Shown one piece after another: positions 23,141-32,460 of a DNA stretch of 34,950 bases. The stretch is from contig CAIWVL010000259.1 in assembly GCA_903916085.1 (NCBI GenBank), positions 1 to 34,950 on the forward strand, given 5' to 3'. The translations under genes were made by a program, and so were the position numbers. Position 1 is the first letter of the stretch, and each line of letters begins with the position of its first letter. The notes under the pieces are model-generated. The model was not told the DNA's origin and did no database searches. It worked only from the letters and a program-made list of their open reading frames with translations. Origin of the DNA: an uncultured Spartobacteria bacterium (GTDB lineage Bacteria; Verrucomicrobiota; Verrucomicrobiia; Chthoniobacterales; Chthoniobacteraceae).

Positions 23141-24427
23141 ATGAAAACATCCTCCTCCATGTCCCGACGGCAACTGCTTCGTGTGGGAGTGGGCAGTTGC
23201 CTGAGCCTTCCGTTGGCGCAGTATCTTTCTTTGCAGGCAGAGGAAGGCGTCGTAGCACCCGTGGCAAAGGCGAAGGCGGTGATCCACATCTTTTTGCCTG
23301 GGGCGCTCGGCCAGCATGAATCGTGGGACCCGAAACCGGATGCAGCGGCGGAGTATCGCGGCGAGTTTGGTGCGATTGGGACGAAGGTGCCAGGGATGCA
23401 GCTTTGTGAATTGCTGAGCAAAACTGCGGGGATTGCGGACAAGCTAACCCTGCTGCGCGGGGTTTGGCATACGGAATCTGCCCATGAGCGCGGGCAAATG
23501 ACGATGCTCACGGGTTGGCGGCCGAGTCCGGCGGTGGTGTATCCGAGCATGGGCAGCATCGTGTCGCATGAGCTGGGGAGTCTGAAAGATCTGCCGCCCT
23601 TTGTGAGCATCCCGTCTACGCCGGCGCAGGCGGGCACGGGTTATTTGAGTCCGACCTTTGGAGCATTCAGCGTCGGGGGCGATCCGAGTCAACCGGGTTT
23701 TACGGTGCAGGATCTTGCTTTGCCGGCTGGAGTTGACCACCCTCGCTTCGACACGCGCCGTTCCTTGAAGGAGGTCGTGGACGCTCACTACGCGCATCTG
23801 GCTCGAAGCGGTGCAGTGGAACCGATGGGTAAGTTTTACCAGAACGCCTATTCGATGATTTCATCACCTGGGGCGCGGGAAGCGTTCAATTTGAAGGCGG
23901 AATCGAATGCGGTGCGCGAGAGCTACGGGCAGAATTTAGCGGGGCAGGGGCTTTTGATGGCCCGGAGGTTGGTGGGCGCGGGTGTGCGTTTTGTAACGGT
24001 GTCGTATGGGTCTTGGGATCACCACCAGAATTTGAAGAAGGGCGTCATGGACCAGTTGCCGCAGTTTGACCAGGCATTTGCGGCGCTCATCGCCGACCTT
24101 GCCGCGAGCGGGATGCTGGATGAAACGCTCGTAATGGTCTCCACGGACTTCGGGCGCACTCCAAAGATGAATAGTGCTGGAGGACGCGACCACTGGGCAA
24201 AGTGTTTCAGCGTGGCATTGGCGGGTGGCGGAGTGAAGCGGGGCCTCGTGCATGGCGTCTCGGATGCCACGGGTGCAGAGCCGATGGAAGGTGCTGTCGC
24301 GGCGGAAGATCTGGCCGCGACCATTTTTCATCTCATGGGTATTTCCCCAGAAAAGAGGCTGATGGCTATGGGTACACGTCCGATCGCCATTAACGGCGGC
24401 AAAGTGGTGCAGGACATCCTTGCTTAA
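23141..24427 (+). CDS. DUF1501 domain protein (sulfatase-like fold), Tat-type signal
   Basis: A 428-residue protein. The N-terminus MKTSSSMSRRQLLRVGVGSC has a twin-arginine motif (SRRQLLRVG) before a hydrophobic stretch, suggesting folded export. The body matches DUF1501: AVIHIFLPGALGQHESWDPK, MQLCELLSKTAGIADKLTLL, GVWHTESAHERGQMTMLTGW, VTVSYGSWDHHQNL and VMVSTDFGRTPKMN. DUF1501 proteins share the alkaline-phosphatase/sulfatase fold. They are usually encoded beside DUF1549/DUF1553 cytochrome proteins in PVC bacteria, as here (26646-29078). Their reaction is not established. It is 109 bp after the haem/HEAT gene and 20 bp before the PPC-domain gene. Confidence 0.9.
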   Translation: MKTSSSMSRRQLLRVGVGSCLSLPLAQYLSLQAEEGVVAPVAKAKAVIHIFLPGALGQHESWDPKPDAAAEYRGEFGAIGTKVPGMQLCELLSKTAGIADKLTLLRGVWHTESAHERGQMTMLTGWRPSPAVVYPSMGSIVSHELGSLKDLPPFVSIPSTPAQAGTGYLSPTFGAFSVGGDPSQPGFTVQDLALPAGVDHPRFDTRRSLKEVVDAHYAHLARSGAVEPMGKFYQNAYSMISSPGAREAFNLKAESNAVRESYGQNLAGQGLLMARRLVGAGVRFVTVSYGSWDHHQNLKKGVMDQLPQFDQAFAALIADLAASGMLDETLVMVSTDFGRTPKMNSAGGRDHWAKCFSVALAGGGVKRGLVHGVSDATGAEPMEGAVAAEDLAATIFHLMGISPEKRLMAMGTRPIAINGGKVVQDILA

Positions 24428-24447
24428 CGCCCTGCGTTTGGACTCGC

Positions 24448-26631
24448 ATGAAGCGTATCCTTCAACATTTGTGCGTGTTAGCCGCCTTGCTTCCCATCAC
24501 GCCTACGTATAGCGCGGAAACGGGCTCCCCTATTTTGTTTGGAATCGAGCCACCGTGCGCGCAAGCGGGCACGCGTCAGGAGGTAGTGCTCCGTGGTGTG
24601 CGCTTAAGCGACATCGAGGAGGTCATGTGCCGCAACACCGGAGTGCGGGTCCAGCGCATCGGTGAAAAGAAAATCATTCCTAGTTCCGCTAAGACGCCCG
24701 AAAAAGACGAGGTGTCCGTGGAGTTGGAGTTTGCTGCCGATTTACCCGTGGGAAATGTGGCGCTGCATGTGCGCACCCGAACCGGTATTTCCAATCCGCG
24801 TACGCTGCATGTCAATCGTCTCCCCATTGTGGCGGAGACCCCGGCCACGGCGAAACGCGAGACCGCCCAGCTTATACCGATGGACCGAACGGTCTGGGGG
24901 CACATCATGGGTTCGGAGACCGACTGGTACGCGGTGGACTTGGCACAGGGGCAGCGGTGCAGTCTGGAGGTGCTGGCGTATCGCATCTCTCCGACGGATT
25001 TGGATGCAGTGCTTCAAGTGTGGGCGCCGGATGGAAGCCTGTTGCACGAGAAAGACACTTCGCAGCTCTACTACCACGATCCGGCGCTTAGTTTTGTCGC
25101 ACCGCAGGCAGGGCGGTATACGCTTGCGCTACGCGATTCGCTCAATGGTTCTCACCAAAACGATGCGCGGTATGGCATGGGGAGCGAGTGCCTTTATGTG
25201 ATGCACGTTGGCGATTATCCGCAGGTCACGAGCGTTTTTCCACTGGGCGGGACCACAGGCCAAGCGCTTGAGGTTGAGATGGAGGGCGATGTCCGCGGCG
25301 TCATCCGGCAAACGCTCAAGCTGCCCGCTTTGCCGACGTTTAACTTCTCGCCTTTGGGACGACAGAACGGCAGCTGGGTTTTCGATAGGCCGGACACCGT
25401 TTTGCCGAGGGATGACAAGGGTGCTGGCACGGGGCCTGTCTTCATGATGGTCAGTTCCCAGCCTAGCCTGCGTGAGGTGCTGGAGCACCACACTCGCGAC
25501 GCAGCGCAGGTCTTGTCGGAGCCACCCTTTGCGATAGAGGGACGTATTGAAAAAGTGGCGGAGGAGGACTGGTACCGTTTTCGTCTGCCCAAAGATAAGT
25601 CTTGGCGCGTGGATGTTTTCGCCCGCCGTCTGCGTTCGCCGTTGGACTCCAAGCTCACCGTGTTCTTAGCCGATAAGTCTGTGGCTCCCTTGGAGAACGA
25701 CGACCGGTCGCCGTACGACATGGATTCTACGCTCATCGTAAAAGGAACCGGCGAAGAGGTTCATGTCCGTGTTACCGATACTCGGGGACAAGGCGGAACA
25801 GATTTTGGCTACCGACTGGTGGTGGAGGAAGCGCTCCCACAGGTCAATTTGACGACGGCTTCCGTGGAAGTGATGACGCTTCTGCCGCTCTTCAAAACAG
25901 GTCATAGCATCAGCGTTCCGCGCGGAGGCTATGGCTTGCTGTTGCTGGAAAAGCAGGGAGACGCGACGCTTCCGCCGGAACCCTTGGACATTCGCCTCAC
26001 CGGGTTGCCTCCCGGCGTAAAGGCGGACGTGGCGAAGTTGCCGGTTGCGAGCGGCTATTATCCCGTAGTGCTGAGTGCCGAGAGTGATGCCGCGCTCTCA
26101 GGCAGCTTCGCAAAACCCGCCGGCAAAGCTCCCGGCCATGACGGGACGGAGGTGCCTTTCGAGCAGCGCCTTGGCATGGTTTATAGTCACCCGGCCTACA
26201 CCGCTTGGCACACGGAGAGATTTTCCTCCGTGCCCGTGGCTGTGGTGGAGAAATTGCCGTACGCCATAAAAGTTGCCGCTAACTCGCAGACCGTCGAAGC
26301 GGGAAAAAAAGTCGCGTTGACCCTCACTGTAACGCGCAGTCCCAATTCACCTCCGCAGGCTTTGACGGCCATGTTTCCCACGCTGCCACCCGGCGTGGTG
26401 CACGGCAGGGTCGAAATTCCCGGCGACGCCAGTGAGGTTTCCTTCGAGCTTGAAATCCCGGGTACTTGCCCGCCCGGCGAATGGCCCCTTGCAGTGGTGG
26501 TGTGCGACTCGGACGCAGCCCATCTGCGCAAAGAAGGCTGGCCGTACTATCAGTATGCCGCTGTGCAAGGGCACCACTGGACCTGTGCCCCGCTGACGTA
26601 CTTGCGGATACTGCCCGTTGCGAAGCTCTGA
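24448..26631 (+). CDS. Secreted protein with two pre-peptidase C-terminal (PPC) type domains
   Basis: A 727-residue protein with a signal peptide ending near TYSAETG. An N-terminal IPT-like beta domain (LFGIEPPCAQAGTRQEVVLR) is followed by a PPC-type domain at about 145-250 (ETDWYAVDLAQGQRCSLEVL; LSFVAPQAGRYTLALRDS). A second is at about 350-460 (IEGRIEKVAEEDWYRFRLPK; DMDSTLIVKGTGEEVHVRVT). The C-terminal part is further beta-rich. No catalytic motif is visible, so it is probably a binding or structural partner of the secreted cytochrome proteins around it. It lies 20 bp after the DUF1501 gene and 14 bp before the DUF1549 gene, so it is very likely in the same operon. Confidence 0.82.
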   Translation: MKRILQHLCVLAALLPITPTYSAETGSPILFGIEPPCAQAGTRQEVVLRGVRLSDIEEVMCRNTGVRVQRIGEKKIIPSSAKTPEKDEVSVELEFAADLPVGNVALHVRTRTGISNPRTLHVNRLPIVAETPATAKRETAQLIPMDRTVWGHIMGSETDWYAVDLAQGQRCSLEVLAYRISPTDLDAVLQVWAPDGSLLHEKDTSQLYYHDPALSFVAPQAGRYTLALRDSLNGSHQNDARYGMGSECLYVMHVGDYPQVTSVFPLGGTTGQALEVEMEGDVRGVIRQTLKLPALPTFNFSPLGRQNGSWVFDRPDTVLPRDDKGAGTGPVFMMVSSQPSLREVLEHHTRDAAQVLSEPPFAIEGRIEKVAEEDWYRFRLPKDKSWRVDVFARRLRSPLDSKLTVFLADKSVAPLENDDRSPYDMDSTLIVKGTGEEVHVRVTDTRGQGGTDFGYRLVVEEALPQVNLTTASVEVMTLLPLFKTGHSISVPRGGYGLLLLEKQGDATLPPEPLDIRLTGLPPGVKADVAKLPVASGYYPVVLSAESDAALSGSFAKPAGKAPGHDGTEVPFEQRLGMVYSHPAYTAWHTERFSSVPVAVVEKLPYAIKVAANSQTVEAGKKVALTLTVTRSPNSPPQALTAMFPTLPPGVVHGRVEIPGDASEVSFELEIPGTCPPGEWPLAVVVCDSDAAHLRKEGWPYYQYAAVQGHHWTCAPLTYLRILPVAKL

Positions 26632-26645
26632 TCTTTCCCTCAAAC

Positions 26646-29078
26646 ATGACGGCCTGCTCGCGAATCCTTCGTTTACTCCCTCTGATTTCGGTACTTACGC
26701 TGAGCCACGTTGCGTGCGCAGACATGCTGCGTATTTTCCCTGAGCAGATTGACATGCATCCACTTGCGGCCAGCCAACGGGTCGTTGTGACGCTTACGGA
26801 TGCGCGTGGCCTGACACGCGATGTGACGAGCGAGGCGGACGTCACCTTGGAGGATCCACGCTTTGCCAGGTGGCAGGATGGTGTGCTCCATCCTTTAGCC
26901 TCGGGCGAGACGCGTATGCTGGTCCAGCACGAGGGACTCCGCGTGAAGGCGGACGTCAGGGTTAACCGCTCTGCAGAGCCCAGTGGGCCTTCGTTTAGAA
27001 ATGAAGTAGTCCCGGTGCTCATGCGTTACGGCTGCAGTTCTGGGGGATGCCACGGCGCAACCCGGGGCAAGGATGGATTCCGCCTATCGCTTTTTGGTTA
27101 TGACCCCGATGCCGACCACTTTCGACTCACCCGCGAATTCGTGAATCGCCGTGTGAACGTGGCCCTCCCAGAGGACAGTCTGCTGCTTAAAAAAGGCGCC
27201 GGCACAGTGCCGCACGGGGGCGGTAAAAAGCTCACGCCTGCTGATCCGAACTTCGCCCTTTTGCAGGAATGGATCGCAACTGGCGCTCCGAAAAGCCCAG
27301 CCGATGAGGCGCACATGAGCAGCGTAAGTGTGTATCCTGCCAATCTAGCCTTGGATGCAGAAGGCCAGAACCATCGGGTTGTCGTGATGGGCAGCTTCAC
27401 CGATGGCTCGCAGCGCGAGGTCACGCACCTTAGCATTTTAGAAAGTTCCGATGACTCCGTTGTCAGCGTTACGAGGGACGGCGTCGTCCGCAGTCACCGG
27501 CGGGGCGAGGCTTTTATCTCGGTGCGCCTGCCATCGTTTATCAGCGGCGTGCGCGTGGATGTCGTGCCGGGCAAGCAAGTGCCCACGCCGCTTGCGCAGG
27601 GTTGGAACTTCATTGATGAAGCGGTGTATGCACGGCTATCCAAGTTGCGCATGACACCCGCAGAGGTGTGCAGCGATGACGAGTTCGTGCGCCGGGTGTT
27701 CATCGACACGATCGGCCTGCTGCCGACCCTTCAAGAGTACGCGTTCTTTAAGAACGACACTCGCACCGACAAACGTGCGCAACTCGTTGATCGCCTGCTT
27801 GCACGCCCCGAATTTACGGACCTCTGGACCATGAAGTGGGGCGAGCGACTTCAGGCACGGAGTGTCGTCTCCGCCTCCGCTTCTCATCAAAAAGCCACGG
27901 TGCGCTACACGGAGTGGCTGCGGCGACAAATCGAAAGCGAGACGCCGATGAACGCAGTCATCCACCGTCTTGTGGCGGCGAAAGGCACGTGGATTGAAAA
28001 CCCGGAGAGCAACTTCTACCGCGAGCGCGACCCGAAAGTGCTCATGGAAAACATGGCGCAACTCTTCCTCGGAGCACGCATCCAGTGCGCGCAGTGTCAT
28101 AATCATCCGTTCGATCGCTGGACCCAGAACGACTACTACGGCATGGTCGCCTTTTTTGCGCGAACGCAGAAGAAACAGTGCGAAGACATGATGGACGTGC
28201 TCGTCTACGAGGCCCCCAACGGCGAGACGATCCATCCTGTGACCCAGAAGCAGGTTGCGCCGAAATTTCTTGGTGGTGACCAAGCCACCACTGCCGAGCG
28301 TGAACGCCGCACTGTCCTTGCTGACTGGCTCACCTCGCCGGACAACCGCCTAGTCGCGCGTAACCTCGCCAACATTTATTGGCAGCATTTCTTTGGCGTT
28401 GGAGTCATCGACCCAGTCGACGACGCCCGCGTTTCAAACCCTCCTTCAAACCCGGAACTGCTCGATGCCCTCGCCGCTCGCCTTGTCGCCGTCGACTTTA
28501 AGCCGCGCGCGCTGATCCGAGACATCTTGCTCTCCCGCACCTATCAACATTCCTCCGTGGATAACGAGACCAACCGTGCTGATACGCGTAATTTTTCACA
28601 CGCCTACCCACGCCGTATGCTCGCGGAAGTGTTGTGGGACTGCCTCACGCAAGCCACGGGATACTATGATGACGGTTTTTACTTTGAGCGTCCCGGCACC
28701 CGAGCGGTGCAGATAGGCGATGGCGGCATCAGCACAACGTTCCTGTCCACCTTTGGCCGCTCCAAGCGCGAGACGCCGTGCACCTGTGAGGTCAAAGCGC
28801 AGCCCACGCTTTCTCAAGCGCTCAGTCTTATCAACGGAAGCAACATCACCCGTTGTATTGAGCGCGGCAAGAGCCTAAAGACGTGGGAAGCTGAGGATAA
28901 AGACCCTGCGAAAGTCATCCGCAGTCTCTATCTCACCAGTCTTTCACGGTTGCCCTCTGACTTAGAAAACGCCGCCTTCGCCGAAACGCTCCGGACGCAC
29001 GCCGGCGGTCCCGGGGTGGCGCTACAGGACATCTTTTGGGCCGTGTTGAATTCAAACGAATTCCTCTTCAACCACTGA
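26646..29078 (+). CDS. DUF1549/DUF1553 cytochrome-type protein with Big-2-like domain
   Basis: An 810-residue secreted protein. I start it at the ATG at 26646 because MTACSRILRLLPLISVLTLS is a good signal peptide; an in-frame start at 26466 lies inside the preceding gene. An Ig-like segment follows at about 30-105. Next is a haem-type segment, RYGCSSGGCHGATRGKDGF (Cys130, Cys135, His136, the CX4CH form common in this family). Then come DUF1549 (FIDEAVYARLSKLRMT; RRVFIDTIGLLPTLQEY), a canonical CAQCH at 481-485 followed by NHPFDRW, and DUF1553 (VLADWLTSPDNRLVARNLAN; HFFGVGVIDPVDDARVSNPP). The family is confined largely to PVC bacteria and is of unknown reaction. It pairs with the DUF1501 gene of the same cluster. 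Confidence 0.9.
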   Translation: MTACSRILRLLPLISVLTLSHVACADMLRIFPEQIDMHPLAASQRVVVTLTDARGLTRDVTSEADVTLEDPRFARWQDGVLHPLASGETRMLVQHEGLRVKADVRVNRSAEPSGPSFRNEVVPVLMRYGCSSGGCHGATRGKDGFRLSLFGYDPDADHFRLTREFVNRRVNVALPEDSLLLKKGAGTVPHGGGKKLTPADPNFALLQEWIATGAPKSPADEAHMSSVSVYPANLALDAEGQNHRVVVMGSFTDGSQREVTHLSILESSDDSVVSVTRDGVVRSHRRGEAFISVRLPSFISGVRVDVVPGKQVPTPLAQGWNFIDEAVYARLSKLRMTPAEVCSDDEFVRRVFIDTIGLLPTLQEYAFFKNDTRTDKRAQLVDRLLARPEFTDLWTMKWGERLQARSVVSASASHQKATVRYTEWLRRQIESETPMNAVIHRLVAAKGTWIENPESNFYRERDPKVLMENMAQLFLGARIQCAQCHNHPFDRWTQNDYYGMVAFFARTQKKQCEDMMDVLVYEAPNGETIHPVTQKQVAPKFLGGDQATTAERERRTVLADWLTSPDNRLVARNLANIYWQHFFGVGVIDPVDDARVSNPPSNPELLDALAARLVAVDFKPRALIRDILLSRTYQHSSVDNETNRADTRNFSHAYPRRMLAEVLWDCLTQATGYYDDGFYFERPGTRAVQIGDGGISTTFLSTFGRSKRETPCTCEVKAQPTLSQALSLINGSNITRCIERGKSLKTWEAEDKDPAKVIRSLYLTSLSRLPSDLENAAFAETLRTHAGGPGVALQDIFWAVLNSNEFLFNH

Positions 29079-29084
29079 GCACGC

Positions 29085-30467
29085 ATGAGACTAGTCGCCA
29101 CCTTTTTCAGCCTTGCTTCGCTCTGCATGGTCCCCGCGTTTGCCGCCGAACCACGCAATTTTGAAGACCACATTCTGCCGCTCTTGCGGGAGCATTGCGC
29201 GAACTGCCATCGCCCCGGGAAAACCCGTGGCGGGCTGGATGTCACGACTTTGGAGGCACTGGAGAAAGGCGGCTCTGCAGGTCCTTCCGTCACTTCTGGT
29301 CTTGCGGAAAATAGCCCTTTATTCCGTGCGATCGCCCACATCGGCAGCGAAGAGGCAATGCCTCCCGAGCAGGACAAGCTCCCACCGCACATCCTTGCTT
29401 CGTTCAAGCTGTGGATCGAGGGTGGACTCAAGCCCAATGCCAGCGGGCGCGCTAGGGAGACCCGTGCCGTGGTGCAACTCACCGTGGATACGGCCACACT
29501 AGGCGCACCGACCACACCGCCCGCATTCATTCGGAGTTTGCCTCCGCGAACCGATGCGCCTCAGCTCCTACGAGCCCTTCCAGTGATGGCTCTCGCCGCA
29601 AATCCTTGGGCACCCATCATCGCCGTGGGTGGCCAAGGCGAAACTGTGCTCCACGACCTCTCCGACGGACATCGCATCGGCGCACTGCCCTTCGCCGCCG
29701 GCGAAGTTCGCGTGTTGCGATTTAGTCGCAATGGACAAGTGCTTCTCATAGGCGGTGGACGGCCTACCTCTTCAGGCAAAGTGCAGCTCATCGAACTCAA
29801 GACGGGAAAGCCGCTTACAACGGTTGGGGACGACTTCGATGTCGTGCTCGCCGCGGATCTGAGCCCCGATCAAAGCCTCGTTGCCACCGCTGGTCCCGAA
29901 AAGCTCGTGCGCGTTTATCGAGTGGCTGATGGCGCCCTCGTCTGGACCATGAAGAAACATGCCGACTTCATTACGAGCCTCGAATTTTCGCCTGATGGCA
30001 AACACCTCGCCAGTGCAGACCGCGCAGGCGGGATTTTTATCACGGACGCCGCCACCGGAGAAAATCCACGTCTTCTAGCGGGTGCGACGGATGCGGTGAA
30101 TCAACTAGCGTGGCGTAGCGATGCCCGCTCCCTTGCAGCGGCCTGTGGCGACGGTCAGGCGCTTCTCTACGACCCCGAAAGTGTCCGTCTCGTGGGTAAG
30201 TGGGCAGCGCATGAGGGCGGTTGCCTCAGCATCGCTTACAGTCGCGAAGGCAGTGTGCTCACCGGCGGGCAGGATGCCACTGCAAGCCTCTGGGAGGAAG
30301 GAGGTAAGAGGATTGCTAAGTTCAAGAATTGCGATACCGCAGCCTTTCGCGTCGGATTCACGAGCGCCCAAAACCCTCTGGTTGGCGACTGGTCCGGCGA
30401 CGTGCGTGAGTGGACACCGACGGGCGAAGAGGTGCGTGTGCTCTCCGCGCGGGTGCGCAGTTTTTGA
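29085..30467 (+). CDS. Secreted CxxCH cytochrome domain fused to WD40 propeller
   Basis: A 460-residue protein. The signal peptide is MRLVATFFSLASLCMVPAFA. A short PSCyt1-type haem domain follows directly (HILPLLREHCANCHRPGKTR, with Cys38, Cys41 and His42), then GGLDV and a C-terminal GGLKPNASGRA. From about residue 170 there are WD40-type blades: VLRFSRNGQVLLIGGGRPTS, AADLSPDQSLVATAGPEKLV, SLEFSPDGKHLASADRAGGI, LAWRSDARSLAAACGDGQAL and IAYSREGSVLTGGQDATASL. The gene starts 6 bp after the DUF1549 gene stop. The cytochrome-WD40 protein closing a DUF1501/DUF1549 cluster is a familiar PVC arrangement. Its likely place is the periplasm, as an electron-transfer or scaffold protein. Confidence 0.88.
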   Translation: MRLVATFFSLASLCMVPAFAAEPRNFEDHILPLLREHCANCHRPGKTRGGLDVTTLEALEKGGSAGPSVTSGLAENSPLFRAIAHIGSEEAMPPEQDKLPPHILASFKLWIEGGLKPNASGRARETRAVVQLTVDTATLGAPTTPPAFIRSLPPRTDAPQLLRALPVMALAANPWAPIIAVGGQGETVLHDLSDGHRIGALPFAAGEVRVLRFSRNGQVLLIGGGRPTSSGKVQLIELKTGKPLTTVGDDFDVVLAADLSPDQSLVATAGPEKLVRVYRVADGALVWTMKKHADFITSLEFSPDGKHLASADRAGGIFITDAATGENPRLLAGATDAVNQLAWRSDARSLAAACGDGQALLYDPESVRLVGKWAAHEGGCLSIAYSREGSVLTGGQDATASLWEEGGKRIAKFKNCDTAAFRVGFTSAQNPLVGDWSGDVREWTPTGEEVRVLSARVRSF

Positions 30468-30473
30468 ACGGAG

Positions 30474-30526
30474 CGCGGGTTTCCCAACCCGCGTCTTGTC
30501 CAGACAGGCGGACTGGAAAGTCCGCC
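30474..30526. repeat. Tandem hairpins directly after the cytochrome-WD40 gene
   Basis: CGCGGGTT/AACCCGCG (30474-30493, 4-base loop) is followed by GGCGGACT/AGTCCGCC (30507-30526, 4-base loop). Both stems are perfect 8-bp. They start 7 bp after the stop codon of the plus-strand cluster and could end transcription or stabilise the 3' end. No T-tract follows, and the 'GGCGGACTGGAAAGTCCGCC' form is, from memory, a dispersed PVC repeat. Confidence 0.6.
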
Positions 30527-30800
30527 CTCCTGTTGAATGCCTCCATCTTGTTCTTGAAGAAAACCTTTAGTCTAAAAACGGCAATAGAAGAAAGGTCAGC
30601 AGGTCGGTACTGGCCATGCGGATGTGAGCTGGTCGACAGGAAAATTGAACTCACCCACCGGGTGAGCCTGAAGCGACGGCTTCTCAAGCTATAGGCCGCT
30701 TTATAGTAAGGCATTGTGTCCAATCTAGCATGCATTCATCGTCGTATTTAGGTTAACTGATGCCGTGGTATGAGCGGATTAGCCCGACTGTGTTTGGAAT

Positions 30801-30860
30801 CACGATGCCCAGACGAGGGCATCGTGCCTGAATCCGTCGCTGGCACCCCTGCCGGGGTGC
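30801..30860. repeat. Two perfect hairpins
   Basis: CACGATGCCC (30801-30810) pairs with GGGCATCGTG (30817-30826) around a 6-base loop. GCACCCC (30843-30849) pairs with GGGGTGC (30854-30860) around TGCC. They lie just left of the larger symmetrical element at 30881-31019 and may belong to the same repeat family. Confidence 0.6.
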
Positions 30861-30880
30861 GGCCCTTGTAGGCGTGTGTT

Positions 30881-31019
30881 CCGGTGGTGTCGCTTCGCTC
30901 AACCACCGGCTACCCGCCGGGAACCCTTCGGGTTCAAGGAGATCTGTCTATTCTATCAGGCGCGAACCCGGAGGGTTCATAGCAGGTGGCCGGTGTTCGA
31001 GCGTCAGCGATACCACCGG
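30881..31019. repeat. Second compound palindromic element with mirror-ordered hairpins
   Basis: The order is CCGGTGGT...ACCACCGG (30881-30909), GAACCCTTCGGGTTC (30921-30935), a 28-bp centre, GAACCCGGAGGGTTC (30964-30978) and CCGGTG...CACCGG (30990-31019). The gap between outer and inner hairpin is 11 bp on both sides and the whole is symmetric about 30950. The reverse complement of the right half aligns well with the left half. It differs in sequence from the element at 12387-12626 but follows the same design. Confidence 0.85.
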
Positions 31020-31100
31020 ATCAATGCATGCGCACCGACGCACTCCGTCAATGCGTGCCGCTAGTGTCCCTTTGTCCCTTTGAGCTGCCGCTGCCTTGGG

Positions 31101-31150
31101 AAAAATAGACGAAGCTCTCAGAAGGAACTCGGAGTGGAGTTCCTTCTGAG
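31101..31150 (-). terminator. Rho-independent terminator of the Gfo/Idh/MocA oxidoreductase gene
   Basis: CTCAGAAGGAACTC (31117-31130) and GAGTTCCTTCTGAG (31137-31150) form a perfect 14-bp stem with a 6-base loop. On the minus strand the stem is followed within about 10 bases by TATTTTT. It lies 27 bp after the stop codon of the oxidoreductase gene at 31177, which reads in this direction. Confidence 0.78.
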
Positions 31151-31176
31151 CTTAGTGGTCGGCTTACGATGGGGCT

Positions 31177-32340
31177 CTACGCCTCAGTCGGGATCTTTGT
31201 CCACGCCGCGTTGTGTTTGCTCGAAGCAACCACCGCTTCAATGAACGCCATGCCGCGCACTCCGTCTTCGATCTTGGGGTAATCTAACACCAAAGGCTCA
31301 GGCTCTACCCCAGCGAGTTTGGCACGGATGTGACCGGCAAAATTGCGGTAGATGTTTGCAAATGCTTCCAGATAACCCTCGGGATGCGCCGCCGGGGTGC
31401 GCGAATTCGCCGCCGCCGCTGCGCCTAGATAGCCGTTAGCCGTGCGCAAGACTTGCGTGGGCTTGTCCAGAGACTTCACCAGAAGCGTGTTGGGTTCATT
31501 CTGGTGCCATTCGAGGCCGCCCTTTTCACCGTACACGCGGATGTTGAGGTTGTTTTCCTCGCCCACACTGATTTGGGAGCAATGGAGCACGCCCTTTGCG
31601 CCGCCTTCAAAACGCAGAAGAATGTTGGCGTCATCATCAAGCTGACGTCCTTCCACGAAGGCCGTGAGATCTGCGGCGAGTTCGTGGATTTTGAGGCCGG
31701 TGATGTATTCGGCGAGGTTTTCGGCATGTGTACCGATGTCGCCCACGCAACCTGCTGCACCAGAGCGTGCTGGGTCGGTACGCCAGGCTGCCTGTTGTTG
31801 GCCGCTTGCTTCGAGTCGGGTTGCTAGCCAGCCCTGAGGATACTCCACGACTACCTTCCTGATCTTGCCTAGCAGACCTTCGTGCACCATTTCACGGGCC
31901 TGCTTCACCAAGGGGTAGCCTGTGTAGTTATGAGTGAGTCCGTACAGTTGGCCTGTGCGATGGACGATCCCCGAGAGTTCACGGGCCTCGGCCAGGTTGA
32001 AGGTGGCGGGTTTGTCGGACAACACGTGGAACCCGTTTTCCAAAGCGAGCTTCGCGGGTGCGAAGTGCATGTGGTTGGGAGTCACGATGGAGAGGAAGTC
32101 CATCCGTTTGTCTGCGGGAAGGGCCTTCTCTGCGTGGATCATTTCTTCAAACGATCCATAGCAACGCGCCGGATCCAGGAAGAAGTCGGCACCTGAAGCC
32201 TTGGACTTTTCGGGGTCCGAGGAGAATGCGCCGCAGACCAGTTCGATTTGGCCATCAATGTTTGCTGCAATTCGGTGGACCGCGCCAATGAAGGCACCGC
32301 GGCCACCGCCAACCATTCCGTAACGGATTTTTCGACTCAT
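31177..32340 (-). CDS. Gfo/Idh/MocA-family NAD(P)-dependent oxidoreductase
   Basis: A 387-residue cytoplasmic protein. The Rossmann loop is [17 protein letters not shown] (Gly11-Gly13). The family signature DKP is present in [11 protein letters not shown] (109-111), where most members have EKP. A substrate-site segment [18 protein letters not shown] provides Asp201 and His205 in the expected spacing. The C-terminal beta-sheet domain has [20 protein letters not shown] and [15 protein letters not shown]. Family members oxidise or isomerise sugars and cyclitols such as inositol; the substrate is not readable here. It is monocistronic by appearance, with a terminator after it and 120 bp separating it from the peptidase genes. 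Confidence 0.92.
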   Translation of the reverse strand: MSRKIRYGMVGGGRGAFIGAVHRIAANIDGQIELVCGAFSSDPEKSKASGADFFLDPARCYGSFEEMIHAEKALPADKRMDFLSIVTPNHMHFAPAKLALENGFHVLSDKPATFNLAEARELSGIVHRTGQLYGLTHNYTGYPLVKQAREMVHEGLLGKIRKVVVEYPQGWLATRLEASGQQQAAWRTDPARSGAAGCVGDIGTHAENLAEYITGLKIHELAADLTAFVEGRQLDDDANILLRFEGGAKGVLHCSQISVGEENNLNIRVYGEKGGLEWHQNEPNTLLVKSLDKPTQVLRTANGYLGAAAAANSRTPAAHPEGYLEAFANIYRNFAGHIRAKLAGVEPEPLVLDYPKIEDGVRGMAFIEAVVASSKHNAAWTKIPTEA

Positions 32341-32460
32341 AAAGGGGTGCAGGATGAAGAGTGTGGAAGCAATGTTGAAGCAGGAAAGGGGCGGCGTTCC
32401 TGCCGTTGAGTAGCTGAGCAGAGGGCCCCACCACTGGCGAAGGTCGCCCTTTGTGCGGGG

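Larger units (their letters stand above)
30468..31176. other. Long intergenic region rich in palindromes
   Basis: 709 bp with no gene I can support. It contains three hairpin groups and one terminator, listed separately: 30474-30526, 30801-30860, 30881-31019 and 31101-31150. Short frames here are made of repeat sequence and have no family features. Confidence 0.7.

Noticed and set aside
26466-26645. An upstream in-frame start for the DUF1549/DUF1553 gene
   Set aside because: It would overlap the PPC gene by 166 bp and place the signal peptide 60 residues inside the protein; the ATG at 26646 is better.
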